Below, piece after piece: positions 36,391 through 47,800 of a stretch of DNA of 64,000 bases. The notes under the pieces were generated by a model. The model had not been told where the DNA came from and searched no databases. It was given only the letters and a program-made list of their open reading frames with translations. The position numbers and the translations under genes were made by a program. Position 1 is the first letter of the stretch; every line of letters begins with the position of its first letter. Source of the stretch: Neckera pumila (Eukaryota; Streptophyta; Bryopsida; Hypnales; Neckeraceae); contig OZ018409.1 in NCBI GenBank assembly GCA_963969595.1, forward strand, positions 7,144,520-7,208,519, read 5' to 3'.

Positions 36391-37106
36391 CTCCTTAATG
36401 GCAGCGAAACGAGCGGCTCTCCCGGGAGCACGTTGGTCACATTGATCTTATTCATCCATCCAATTCTATGATGAAGTTCATCCCTGCGTAGTGCTTCAAA
36501 ACAAACTCTGGACCCGACTGCAAAGGAGGCTGGTTGGATGAAAAATTGGATTGAAAACTTTAGATGGAATCATCCATTTTGGTACTGTGTGCATGATTGG
36601 TTTAAAAAGAATCCAAAAGCATTCATTGGAAGTATTACTGTAGAAGATCTCCCCTTTTCACATAAATTTTTGAGGATGAATAGTTGCACTTCTATCCTAC
36701 ATGGAGAGATTCTTTGTCATTCATTGGTTATAGTGTCGTTTAAGGGTTGAAAATGCTATGAGTTTTCATCTTTGATAAATATTTTTACCGACTATGTTTA
36801 GAGAGATTCTCCCTCTTTTAAACATTATTGATAGTTTGGTGAAATATTCATCAAGAATTAAAGAGCACATCTAAATTTATTAGTATATACAATGCTAAAT
36901 ATCACTATTAGTATAGTACCCATCTACCATTCAACAATCTTTTGTTGTATAAACTCGTAAACTTGTTAACTTTTGTGGTTTTGATTCTTGACTTTCTTGT
37001 GAGCATAGATTCATTTTGGAATGCAAATTCTTTGATACAAAAATGCAATTATAATTGTACTTATGTTTAAAATTAAATGCTATTTCTATAAACAATTGCT
37101 TCTTTT
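36391..37106. other. Intergenic, no feature seen
   Basis: Distal upstream DNA of the helicase gene. Nothing further supported. Confidence 0.4.
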
Positions 37107-37256
37107 CACTAGTAGAAAATTTGTTGTTTTGGTTGTTTTGGTTGCGTTGATCCGGTCAGTTTTTGATTGAAATCTGTTCAGATTTCTGTCAAAAACTGAC
37201 TAGATCAACGCGACCAAAACAACAAAAACAACAAAAAAACAAATTTTCTACTAGTG
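37107..37256. mobile_element. CACTA-type MITE, 150 bp
   Basis: Inverted ends CACTAGTAGAAAATTTGTTG / complement, arms about 60 bp (through gttgatccggtcagtttttg) around a short loop, flanked by TTT on both sides (37104-37106, 37257-37259): 3-bp duplication and CACTA start. Confidence 0.8.
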
Positions 37257-37940
37257 TTTAGACATCAAAGAACGATTCTTGTAATGATTGAAGGATATGT
37301 GAGGGAATGCTACTTAACAATTTTTCTTTAGAGAAGACATAGGGAGAACTTTTTTTTATATGCTTGCACAACCACTATTATTCTAATCTAGCCTAGGCAA
37401 ACATGGATTCAAAGGTCAACAAATCATGTGCATGGATTCACAAGTGAGAGAATAACCAACAAGCCACTAAACAACCACCAAACATCTAGTGCAACTTCAT
37501 TCTTCAAACCTATTCTATTACTATATCCAATATTGACTATAAAAATTTTTAATGGGCCATGGCATATTAATTCATTTTGTTGAATTTTATAGCTAAAAGG
37601 CTTTAACATTTGTGAAAACTAAGTGTTTAAAGTAGAAAGTGTTTTTTTTTGCATTGCTTGGCTAGCTATGGTTGTCCCAACTTCAAAATTCAATGAAAAA
37701 TATAAGATGTGGGTTATTTTTGAATCCCTAATGGACTGAAGAAATTACTTTGTTTATTTCAAGAACTTGGGCCAAGTATATTGACTTCACAATTTGGAAT
37801 TTTTTCATAAAAATTTAAGAATAAATCCTAATCATCCTTATCTATGTGTGAAGCTTTGCCTTATTGCAAAATTTATAAGTTTTAAAAAAAATTCATTGTC
37901 AAAGCAGAAAGCTAAAAATACATTTAAAAAAAAAGTTTAT
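37257..37940. other. AT-rich intergenic DNA
   Basis: Nothing supported. Confidence 0.45.
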
Positions 37941-38885
37941 TTAACCCCTAAAGCACTGAACATGCTTTTTTGAGAACATAGCTTTTTTGGGCAGCTCATT
38001 ATGAGTGGAGATGCTATTTTTTTTCTTTGAAATTTTCACACAACATTTTCCCGAGGAGTAGCTTTAAGGCCCAACAATTTTCATAACTTTTGGTTACAGG
38101 ATTAAAAAGTTATTGCATGATATGTCGTTTCCATTGCTCGGCGAGCAGCCCGAGCAGCAAAAAAAACTTCTTTAAAAATCACTTTTTTTTAAAATAAAAA
38201 TTTGAAATTGGTTCTTTAGATTTATATGTGGGTGGGAACCTTTGAATCATTCCATTTGGATCTATGAGTCAAAAGTTATGAGGATTCTTAGTTTGAGGGT
38301 AGTTATGGAATCTCAACTCTAAAATAAACTTTGAAGTCCTTTATTTCACTCAATTCTCAATATTTTTGAAAAAAAATAAAAAACTTGGGTGTAGATTGTT
38401 AGTTACAACATTACAACCGTTGGGATTGGCATTTTTCAATTCTTTAAATAAATTCTTAATAATTTAGTGTTTTGAATCATTCTCTATCTCTTCCTACTTA
38501 CTATTTTTTTCCTATATGTTGTACAATTCTAAATGATCTGAATTTTTTTCAAGCATGTATCCAACTTGTCTAGGAAAATGAATCCAAAGAGTAACCACCA
38601 TTTTGGACATTTTATCATACAAATGTGACCTTGTGAAGGGCAGCTGCCCGTTTTTTTGTAGGGACAAAAAAAGGATTTTTGTCAATTCAACTGCTATTAT
38701 CTTGCAATCCACACGGTGGAAAATTCTAAATTTTTTTCCACATCTTCTCAAACAAGTTTACTACAAGATCCTACGGTTACATGTGTCCAAAATTTATTTA
38801 TTTTCTAAAATTTGATACCTATATTAGAAATGGCAGTTTTGGAGCGTTTTTGGTGAAAACATAGTCAAAAACCTTTAGGGGTTAA
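37941..38885 (-). mobile_element. TTAA-flanked piggyBac-like MITE
   Basis: 945 bp, TTAACCCCTAAAGCAC to CCTTTAGGGGTTAA. Closely similar to 3510-4444 along its whole length (for example agtagctttaaggcccaaca, ggcagctgccc, atccacacggtggaaaattc). No transposase. Confidence 0.8.
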
Positions 38886-39605
38886 TTGATCTGGTTTTTA
38901 GATTGATCTCCATAAAAAAACATTTGAACCAAGAAATCGTATTGCATAGAGTCAGCCAACTCTGCCAGATCTTAATTAGTGACGATAGCTATATTTCTAA
39001 TAAGACATCCATTTCCATCTGAGGGAAGCATTTAATTTATTCTTTGAGGAAAGGTTGCAAATGTCCAACAGGAGTTGAGGGATTAAAACATTGGTACATT
39101 CTTGATGCTTTCGCTCTGGGTGAGCAGATGCTTCCCGGAATACTTACTTGCTCTACTCAGAATAAGGATATATCACAACCTGGAAGCTTGAAGTGAAAAC
39201 ATGGAAACCGACTGGTGATAAGCAAATACAGTCATTGTTCCAATACAGCAACTTCAAGAATCACATACAAACAATGTTTGCAAATGTTGAAGAAAACTCC
39301 AAATTAGTACTGAACTAGAAATTGGAGAATGGAACAAAATTATAACCTTGACCAAGTGCTTCACGCAACAGTGGGTGTTAGAAAGGAGCTTTCGGATTCC
39401 AAATTTCATTCAGTGTGAGACTTGAGGCCAACATCTATTGCTTAATGAAAATTATTTTTCCAAGGAACATCTATTGCTCAAGGAAAAAAAATTTCATTCA
39501 TTTCGTGCGCAATCTTCAACTCACAACAGCGGGATGGAAAGCCAGGTACCAAAAGCAAGAAAATGAAGACAAGTGATGAATACTCATTGAGCACCTCGCT
39601 TGATG
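38886..39605. other. Intergenic with a short local duplication
   Basis: aacatctattgct occurs at about 39431 and 39466 followed by similar A/T-rich blocks. No gene. Confidence 0.4.
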
Positions 39606-39750
39606 TCAACGATGAATGTCAAGCTTTCGAGTCTTGCTTTTGGTTTGCCAGCAACAGTGGAAATGCTTGATTTTCAACAATGAATGTCAAAGCTTTTTGG
39701 TCTTGCTTTTGGGTTGCCATCAACATTGGAAAAGCTCGATATTCACAGGC
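39606..39750. repeat. Two tandem copies of a 68-bp unit
   Basis: caacgatgaatgtcaagctt... and caacaatgaatgtcaaagct..., each followed by gtcttgcttttgg and ttgccagcaaca/ttgccatcaaca. Period 68. Confidence 0.75.
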
Positions 39751-39790
39751 GGTAGCAAATGTTATGTGAGCTCTCAAGGTTATATCTGTA

Positions 39791-40400
39791 CAGTCAGGTC
39801 CAGCTCATTTACGAATTTTTCATTCAGTGTTCACTAAAAAGTTCAATAACTTTAGGAAGCTCTAGTATGCTCAAAACTGAACTGATTTTGAAAGTGAAAA
39901 ATTACGTTGGAACCGCAATGAAGTGCACTTCAACCTCATAACAAGTGAAAAATGAACAATTGAAAATCATACAACAATTTGGATTCCTTTTATACACTAT
40001 CTATCATTTCATAGAGATTCTTTGAAAGATTGTCACAGTTTTTTTGTATTTGGGTGAAGAAGAAGAAAGAAATCATACAAGCAACTCAAGCGGTATGAAA
40101 TTAAGTATCTCTAAAGCAACTGCGAAGGTTTGTTTCTTATATGTACCATTGAATACAAGAAATTTTCACAAAATAATGTTGGCAACACTAGATAGTACAT
40201 AGTGTATAGAAAACATCAAACTCTTTGTATGACTTTCAATTACATATGTGTGTTTGTAATGATGATAAAATAGACTTTAGTGCAATTTTAATGCAATTCA
40301 AAATTCAAAATTCCCTTCATTTTTGAGCGCACACAAGCCTTCCAAAGTTCTCCTAATCTCAGGAAGATCCAAAAATTCGTAATTCAGCTGGACCTGACTA
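39791..40400. mobile_element. Tc1/mariner-type TIR element, first of a pair
   Basis: 610 bp between TA dinucleotides. The left end CAGTCAGGTCCAGCTCATTT and the complement of the right end (gctggacctgacta) match, as do the adjacent blocks (acgaatttttc / ccaaaaattcgt). No transposase frame. Its right TA (40401-40402) is also the left TA of the next element. Confidence 0.65.
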
Positions 40401-40402
40401 TA

Positions 40403-41291
40403 TAGTTAGGTCTAGTTCATTTACAAACTGCTTGTTTGAGCCATTTAGAAAATTTTTGTATATTGTGGATTTAAAATGTTTTATTTTGTTCAACATAATT
40501 ACCATTGCATCCTTATGCAAACCCAATCATGCATATCAAATTTCACATTTAAAAAACCAAAACTCCATTTTTGGTGAATTTTTATATTTAATTTTCATGG
40601 TACTATAAGATAATTTGTTGACAAACATTGGTGATGAATTCTTTTTAAATTCAATTGCATAGATATGTAGGAAACATCTATACACACATTTTCCTTACAA
40701 ACAAGCATCTCCCAAATAGTTCCACAATTCCTTCTATAGAGATTTCAATGTTACATGACAATGCCCTAATTTGGGAGAATAGGTTTCTCTTTATTATATT
40801 CAATTTTTCTATTTGCCCTTTACATGTTATCTAATTTTGTAACATTTGAGCATGACAATACAATTACTTTGCCAAAATCTAATTAAAATATAGAAATATC
40901 CATTTCTTCAAAGTTTCGTCAAACGACACTTTTCATTGAACTCTTCATTGATCATGTATTTGTTACTTAAGGATAACATCCATTCATATGGATGGTCAAT
41001 GTATCCATGCGTATGGATGTTATGTACATATCTATGCAAATTGAATTAAAAAATTCATCATCAATTGATTTCAATAAAATATTATGTAAAATCATGAAAA
41101 TTGACTTAAAAAATTCATCACAATTGAAATTTTGTTTTTTTTGAAACTGAAATTTGGTAAACTTGATTGAGATTGGGTAAGAATTGAGTATTAATTATGC
41201 AAGACAAAAAAATTTCAACTTTATTTATATACTATGTACAAATCTTTGAATAGCTCAAATAGGTAGTTTGTAAATGAGCTGTACTTGATTG
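40403..41291. mobile_element. Tc1/mariner-type TIR element, second of a pair
   Basis: 889 bp, left end TAGTTAGGTCTAGTTCATTT, right end complement CAATCAAGTACAGCTCATTT, then TA. Long imperfect inverted arms: 40490-40740 pairs with 40930-41190 (ccaatcatgcatatcaaatt / aatttggtaaacttgattga; tgaatttttatatttaattt / complement). The centre carries atgacaatgccctaattt, related to 41896-42068. Non-coding. Confidence 0.65.
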
Positions 41292-41434
41292 TATATTATC
41301 CCAAAGAAAGAGTACACAACTTCTAGTTTGGTGCCCTAAAGGCTTAATTTCAAAATTAGATGTAGAAGATGATCCATTGAGATTTTGAAAAAAAAAATTG
41401 AACAAAAACAACTCAGAATTTATAGGAGAACAAC

Positions 41435-41883
41435 TTTTGTTCTTGGCCAAATAGTGTATTGTGCATTTGTAGTGAGTGATTGATTGACAAAATGCAATAT
41501 TGTACATTCAGAGGTAATTTTTTCAAATCACATTTACTACTCTAGTTATTAAGATTTTGAAATTACTTCTTGAAAGGAAACAACCCAAACCTTACAAGAG
41601 AATAACTTCCATTTTAAGCTCAAAAGCTTATGCCTCAATGGTTCACAAACCATTGAGGCATGATATTTGTGAACCATTGAGGCATGATAAGCTTTTGAGC
41701 TTAAAATGGAAGTTATTCTCTTATAGGTTTTGAATTGTGTCCTTTCAAGAAGTAATTTCAAAATCTTAGTAACGGTGTGGTAAATGTGATTTGAAAAAAT
41801 TACCTTTGAACGTACAATATTGCACTTTGTCAATCAATCAATCACTACAAATGCACAATACGCTATTTGGCCAAGAACAAAAA
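41435..41883. repeat. Near-perfect long hairpin, arms ~220 bp
   Basis: The left arm (ttttgttcttggccaaatag ... aataacttccattttaagct) is repeated as its complement on the right (agcttaaaatggaagttatt ... ctatttggccaagaacaaaa) with few mismatches; the loop is built from caatggttcacaaaccattgaggca-type sequence. A transcript would make an almost fully paired dsRNA. Confidence 0.85.
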
Positions 41884-41895
41884 TTCAATACTGGG

Positions 41896-42068
41896 ATGAC
41901 AATGTCCTAATTTTGGAAAATAGATATATTTTTATTGTAATTTAATTTTAATATTTAATTATCACCTTGTATTCAATTTTGTACATTTGAGCATGATTGT
42001 ACAATTGCCTTGCCAAAATCTGATTATATTAAAAATATATCTATTTTCCAAAATTAGGACATTGTCAT
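41896..42068. mobile_element. Foldback MITE, ~173 bp, 38-bp arms
   Basis: gatgacaatgtcctaatttt + ggaaaatagatatattttta at the left is exactly complemented at 42029-42068. The interior is AT-rich. A related block lies in the centre of 40403-41291. Confidence 0.75.
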
Positions 42069-42320
42069 TCCAAAATATTGAACTTTTTATAGAGGGAGCT
42101 ATGAATTTTTTTTGAAATGTTTGTTTAAGATAAGATGTGCGTATGGATATTCCCTATATATCTTTGCAATTGAATTAAAAAATTTCATCATTAATTGTTT
42201 TCAATAAAGTATTATGTAAAACCATGAAAATTGACTTTAAAAATTCACAAAAAATGGAGTTTTGCTTTTTTGAAGTTGAAATTTGGTATGCATGATTGGG
42301 ACTAAGTAGGAATGCAATGA
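42069..42320. repeat. Copy of one arm of the 40403-41291 element
   Basis: gaattaaaaaatttcatcat, aataaagtattatgtaaaac and catgaaaattgacttta match 41040-41170 in the same orientation and 40490-40640 inverted, so this is half of a second related element. Confidence 0.6.
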
Positions 42321-44745
42321 TCCAAGAATTACATAAAAATTGTAAAAAATAGTGTTTGAAAATGGGGGCATTTGTGTGGGAACAACAGGGGGCGACGATA
42401 CTTTTGTCCCCCCATTGTACAGTGCATACTGGTACAATGTATGTGCAGTAAAACTCATTTCCTTATACCCAAAGAGAAATAACAATGAGTTCTTAGAGGC
42501 TTCAATTAAAACCTGTTCCAAAACTTTGACCTAGTTATGTTGTGAAGTGGACAAGAGATCTGCTGCCAGTAGGCACAGGCCAAAGAAAAAGCATGAAGCC
42601 TGTACACCTCAAGTGTGGCGAAAGGAAGTTGTTGGCAGCAGATATTTGGTTGGTGCCACAATTCATAAAAATGTGATGAACAATCGGACAAACTCCAGCA
42701 TATTACGCTATGTTTTAAAAATTAACCCTATGTGTTGGTGCTTGACAGAAAAACAATTTAGCAAAGTTTTGTGAGAGCAGAGTGTGAAAGATTTAAAACT
42801 TAAAAAAAAACATAACCCGCATTACAAAAGTACATTCCATCATGAGCAAATTTTGAGGAGCTTGCAAGATTTTAGAACCTAAGTTAAGTACGTGCACCTC
42901 TTGAACCACCCTAACAGAAATTGAGCATATGTATTGTTATTAAGCATAAATAATTTTATTGGATCTTATTGACAAGTGAATGAAGATTCTAATGCACTTC
43001 AGCATTTTAGACAACAAATGAATATGTTATGAATTTTCAAAGTATTGTCTATAGGTGTACTAAAAATGGGACCTAGGCTCTCATGTTCTAATTGTATAAA
43101 TCTTGTGTCGACAACCCATAGAGCATGAATGGAAGCTTAACATGTTTTTTTGCTTTTATTTGCCACTAATTATCTTAGTGATCTGTTGGTTCTTGTTTTT
43201 AAATCTTTGTCAGTTATAGCCCATATGTCCAAAGTTTCAATTTTTTGATGAGTGTTTGCATATATTGCCTTATTAGAGTTACAAATGTACCAAACTGTAA
43301 AAGGTAAATTAGGTGCTTTAGGGTTTTCAATATTAACTTTTCGTAGAATATACTAAGAATGTTAAAACCTTATGTTTTCTTGAATTTCAGACTACAAACC
43401 TCCATTTGTATCACCCTCATATTCTCTTTGAAATTCATCAAACCTGTACGTGTTAGCAATTGCTTAAGAGTGACACTAGAATAGTATCCTCTACCTCAGT
43501 ACAGTCCAGTAACGAGGCCACAGCACTGACCGCACAATTTTGAAACAGTGGCAATGCTTGAGCGAAATTCACCAATCACCAATCACTCCATTCCTTTACA
43601 GCTACAAACGTGGGATCTTCGTTCAGCTACTGTACGTACTTCAATGCTCACATCCAAACTTCCAGAGGTTATAGAATTCCGCAAGAAATTCTGCATCAAG
43701 TGACGTAAGATACATTTTTTACCACTCTCCTCACGATTGAAACTTGGCAGGTACCTTCACTATGCAGGTTCAGATTCTAATTAATGAAGCAAATCAATCA
43801 TGTTACAATTAACATTTTAACTTGTACATGTGGGGATGGGTACGGTACTAGACACCTCATGCATGCTTCTTGTGCCATCGAAACAATAGTTTTATGATTT
43901 CATTTGGTGACTGCTTTTCAGAGCGTCAAAATTGTGACATTCAAGTGCACAAAGCTCCAAAAACTCTAGAAACACAAAAAAACACAGACTGGTGAAGACC
44001 TGAGTGTTCAGAAAGGTCCCAATCGCTGTCGCCAGTTCGCAATGAGGTGATTTGCAACCCACCGTTGGGTTCAATCAGCTTTCCCTCAAGAGAGATTGCA
44101 ACTTTTTCTTCACCCTTGGGGGAATAAGTGAGCACTATGAGATTTGGTTTGGATTCCTCATGCAAATGGAATCTGAATTAGCAGGCCGGTGTGGGGTTCT
44201 CAATCCCATGAGCTGGTACGTTGCTAGCAACAAGATTCTAATGAATTAACAGTTAACAGCTTTGTGATGAATTCCACTAAACCGTAGCAGAATTTCATAT
44301 ATACAGAGCGACACGGCTTGAACGAGGAGCTTCAAAGGTCTTCTTGGTTTGCGCATTACAGCACTTGCACATCTATCTCATCTAGTACTGTTTCCTTCAA
44401 TTCTCTGGCACTTGCAGCAATAACACCACTGTCTTATGCACTCTCGTTTTCAATCATCGAGAGTTGTGTGCCGAGGACCAGTACGTGAGCACCAACTAAT
44501 GAAGTAAGGCAACAATAGCTAGAAAATCGCCAGTAAGTTTACAAAGGGCTCCAAGCTAGCGCTAGAATCTAGTAATTCCATGCAAGCACGACGCAATCTG
44601 CAAGAAGTAGCTAGTCCGGGATTCTAAAATCGACTTCTTGGTTGACCTGTCGCCATAACAGTACCACTGACTCGTCCGGATTTGATTGTGCTGGAAGCTC
44701 ATCTGAGGGGAAGCCAATCTGATCTGACTCTGAGCTAATCGTTAT
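42321..44745. other. Intergenic DNA upstream of the GMC gene
   Basis: Contains an 11-bp perfect stem (ATCTGCTGCCA 42558-42568 with 42633-42643), the dispersed repeat at 42980-43130 (also 5930-6070), and a 55-bp block at about 43920-43975 (aaaattgtgacattcaagtg, cacaaagctcc) that recurs in intron 1 of the SDR gene (59237-59290). No gene I can support. Confidence 0.45.
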
Positions 44746-44752
44746 TATAAAG
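44746..44752 (+). promoter_or_regulatory. TATA box of the GMC gene
   Basis: TATAAAG 49 bases before ATG 44801, the only clear TATA motif upstream. It implies a short leader. Confidence 0.5.
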
Positions 44753-44800
44753 GAGGGATCAGAATTGCAGTGATCGTAACATAGAGTGAGCTCCCGAAGT

Positions 44801-47800
44801 ATGAAGTCAAGGAATTCGAAAAACATGGCGAAGTGGAACATTTTCTACTTCTTCAGCTTGTTGCAAATGCTGATCGGGCTACGCATCCGGGCACAAAAGA
44901 TTTACAGCGGTGAGTTGAATTACGAGCCTGGAATGAGTCCTACTTCGCTTAATTGCAGTGCAAGCTCAAAATAGTGGAAGGACTATAGGAATAATATTGA
45001 TGATAAATTTATGGTTGTGATGTCAATGTTGGAGAATTGAATTGAAGGCAGTAGTAGTCCCGGGGGTGCATGACGGGATGATCGAACTTGCGAGCCGGTT
45101 TGACAATTATTAATTGATGGGCATTGCTTGTATGTATGCATCAGACCCCCACTACCCGTTTGTGCACAATGCGACGGAATCGCCGCTCCTCCTCCGCAAT
45201 TACGACTACATTATCGTTGGCGGAGGAACCTCCGGCTGCCCCTTAGCGGCTACTCTGTCACAGAACTTCTCGGTTCTTCTCTTGGAGCGAGGAGGTTGGT
45301 TCCCATCCGCATACAAGCTCCGCTCTGTACCTTCGAGCGTATTTACAATCACCAAATTCGTTAAAATGGCGCTTTTTTTGAGCTCCAAAATTACGCTACA
45401 GAGTTCTGAAAACTAGAACTCGTTCCCAATCTCAGCTCTAAATTGCTCTGCAAACGTTGGAAAGTAGAACTGATGTGGATCTGGGATTGCTCTGAGGTTG
45501 CTTTGAAATCCGCCATGTTAACAAATATGAGGCTCACATGAAATCACTTGCCAGTTTGGGAATTGATTGAGATAAGAATAGTGACCATGATTTTCCTGCA
45601 GGTCAGCCATACACCAATGGACTGGTGGAAAACCTGATCGGCTTCTACCCGGACCTGCAGTTCAGCACCCCGACTTCCGCATCCCAGGCATTTACCTCCG
45701 AAGATGGGGTGCCCAACCAACGTGCTCGGGTCCTGGGAGGCGGCAGCGCTATCAACGCAGGTTTCTTCACGTTTGCCGATGCAGCTTTTATTACAGAGGC
45801 CGGTTGGGATCCCCTATTAGTGAACGAATCGTTTGTGTGGGTTGCGGATGTGGTAGCGCAGTTCCCAACTTTGCAAGTTTTCCAAGTAAGCTTCATCTCA
45901 AACTGCACATTGTGAAGAGATTCATTATTTATCTTCCGAATTCACAGCAAATCCTGATTTCAGAGCATGAATATCTGACCTAAGTTGGGACAAGAAACTG
46001 ATTCTAATGCCGAGGTAATGAACTCCACCATGAGTGTAGAGTGCCGCCAGAGATGCATTGTTGGAAGCGGGCGTGACGCCCTACAATGGGCTGACGTTCG
46101 AGCACTTGATCGGCACGAAGGTGGGCGGATCGTTGTTCGACAGCAATGGCCACCGCCACACTGCAGCTGACCTGCTCACATACGCCAACCCTGACAACAT
46201 CGACGTCTACACCTGGGGCACCGTTCAGCAAATCCTCTTGGCCACTTCGTCTGCGGGTACGTATACAGCTCTACCACCACCTCAATTTAGAAAATTTGCA
46301 ATAACTATTACAATTTGGTGTTCAGGGATAGAGTGTATAGGAATTCAGAAGCTCTTCTTGGTAAATGTTCCTGTTGCAACACTATTAAACAACCTCTTTC
46401 TCAAGCGTTTCTAATCAGCTCTTACATTGACCGTCTGTAGCTAGAATCCAGTCGTTTCTCGAGTTGTTTGTGTCTCTAATAAAACAGTCAGCAGCCATGA
46501 AGTTCTTGCAATCTCATTTACTGAAATTTCGTGAGTTTCGTGGACTAGCCTCTTGAATCAATTCTTTGAGATTGGTATAGCCAATCTCGTAAGTTTTGTG
46601 CAGCCTCTGGAGCAATTGAGTTTCTACTTGTAAAACGGACTATGGAATGCTAAAGCTCAACTATAATGCATGAAATCGAAAGACATGAGTTGAAATTCGA
46701 TCATCGTCTTGATCTAGCATTCAAGGAATTGGTGAGAAGAGCTCAGATCATAGACTCGATTGGATTCACTCACTAGTACGAAAGTCTGATATTGCAACAG
46801 TTTGGGTAGTGGGTTTGCAATGACCGTCATAAATCTAATTGCAATGGTTAAAAATAACGTTATGCCATATATTTGCAACTATTTGAAATTACAACAGTTA
46901 CGGCATAGATTTGCCGCGTTGGTTCTGTGTCCAAAACTTTTGCAACAAGTTTTGAGCACTTTTGCAAATGGTTCGCAATAGACCATAAGATTTTAGCAAA
47001 TTACAGAACCGCTACAAAATCAATGCAAACAATAGTTGATGATGTGTTGCAACTGCTACATCCTGTTGAAGTCAGTGACTGATGTCTCCTCGCTCGCAGA
47101 AGCGCGCCGGTTTGCAACAGTTTAGGAATAGATATGCATGGGTTCCTGGCCCAAGACTTTTGCAACAAGTTTGCAGTCAACTTTTGCAAATGGTTCCCAA
47201 TAGACCATAAGTTTTTTGCGAAGTACAGAACCGCTACGAAACCATTGCAAACAATAATTGATGATGTGTTGCAACTGCTATATCCTGTTGTAACAACTGA
47301 TGTGTCCTCGCTCGCAGAAGCGCCAGGCGAGATGACAGAGCCGCGTGCGATAGGCGTGGTATTCACCGACTTGGACGGATACAATCACACGGCGCTTCTA
47401 AACGAGGACGCCGGCAGCGAGGTGATCTTGACTGCGGGCGCTCTCGGCAGCCCCCAGCTCCTGATGCTGAGCGGCATCGGCCCGGCCGATCACCTGGCAT
47501 CCTTCGACATCCCTACATTGGTCAACAACCCGGCCGTCGGCGCCCGCATGGCGGACAACCCCACGAACTCCTTCTGGGTGCTCACCAACCAGGAGGTCGA
47601 GGTCACACTCATCCAAGTGGTGGGCATCACGAGCTTCGGGAGCTACATCGAAATCTCCAGTGGGCAAGCGGAGGCCCTCCAGAGCGAGTTGCAGCGAGAC
47701 GCCGAGAACGAGTATCGGGACAACAGGTTGGGCGGCAGTAATGTCACCGCGACGAGCTTGCGGGCAAGCATCCTGGAAGCCATTCTCGAGGTGCCGGTGG

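Noticed and set aside
43941..44165. Minus-strand frame upstream of the GMC gene
   Set aside because: Starts on TTG, no ATG in a usable place, no motif; kept only as a shared block with the SDR intron.
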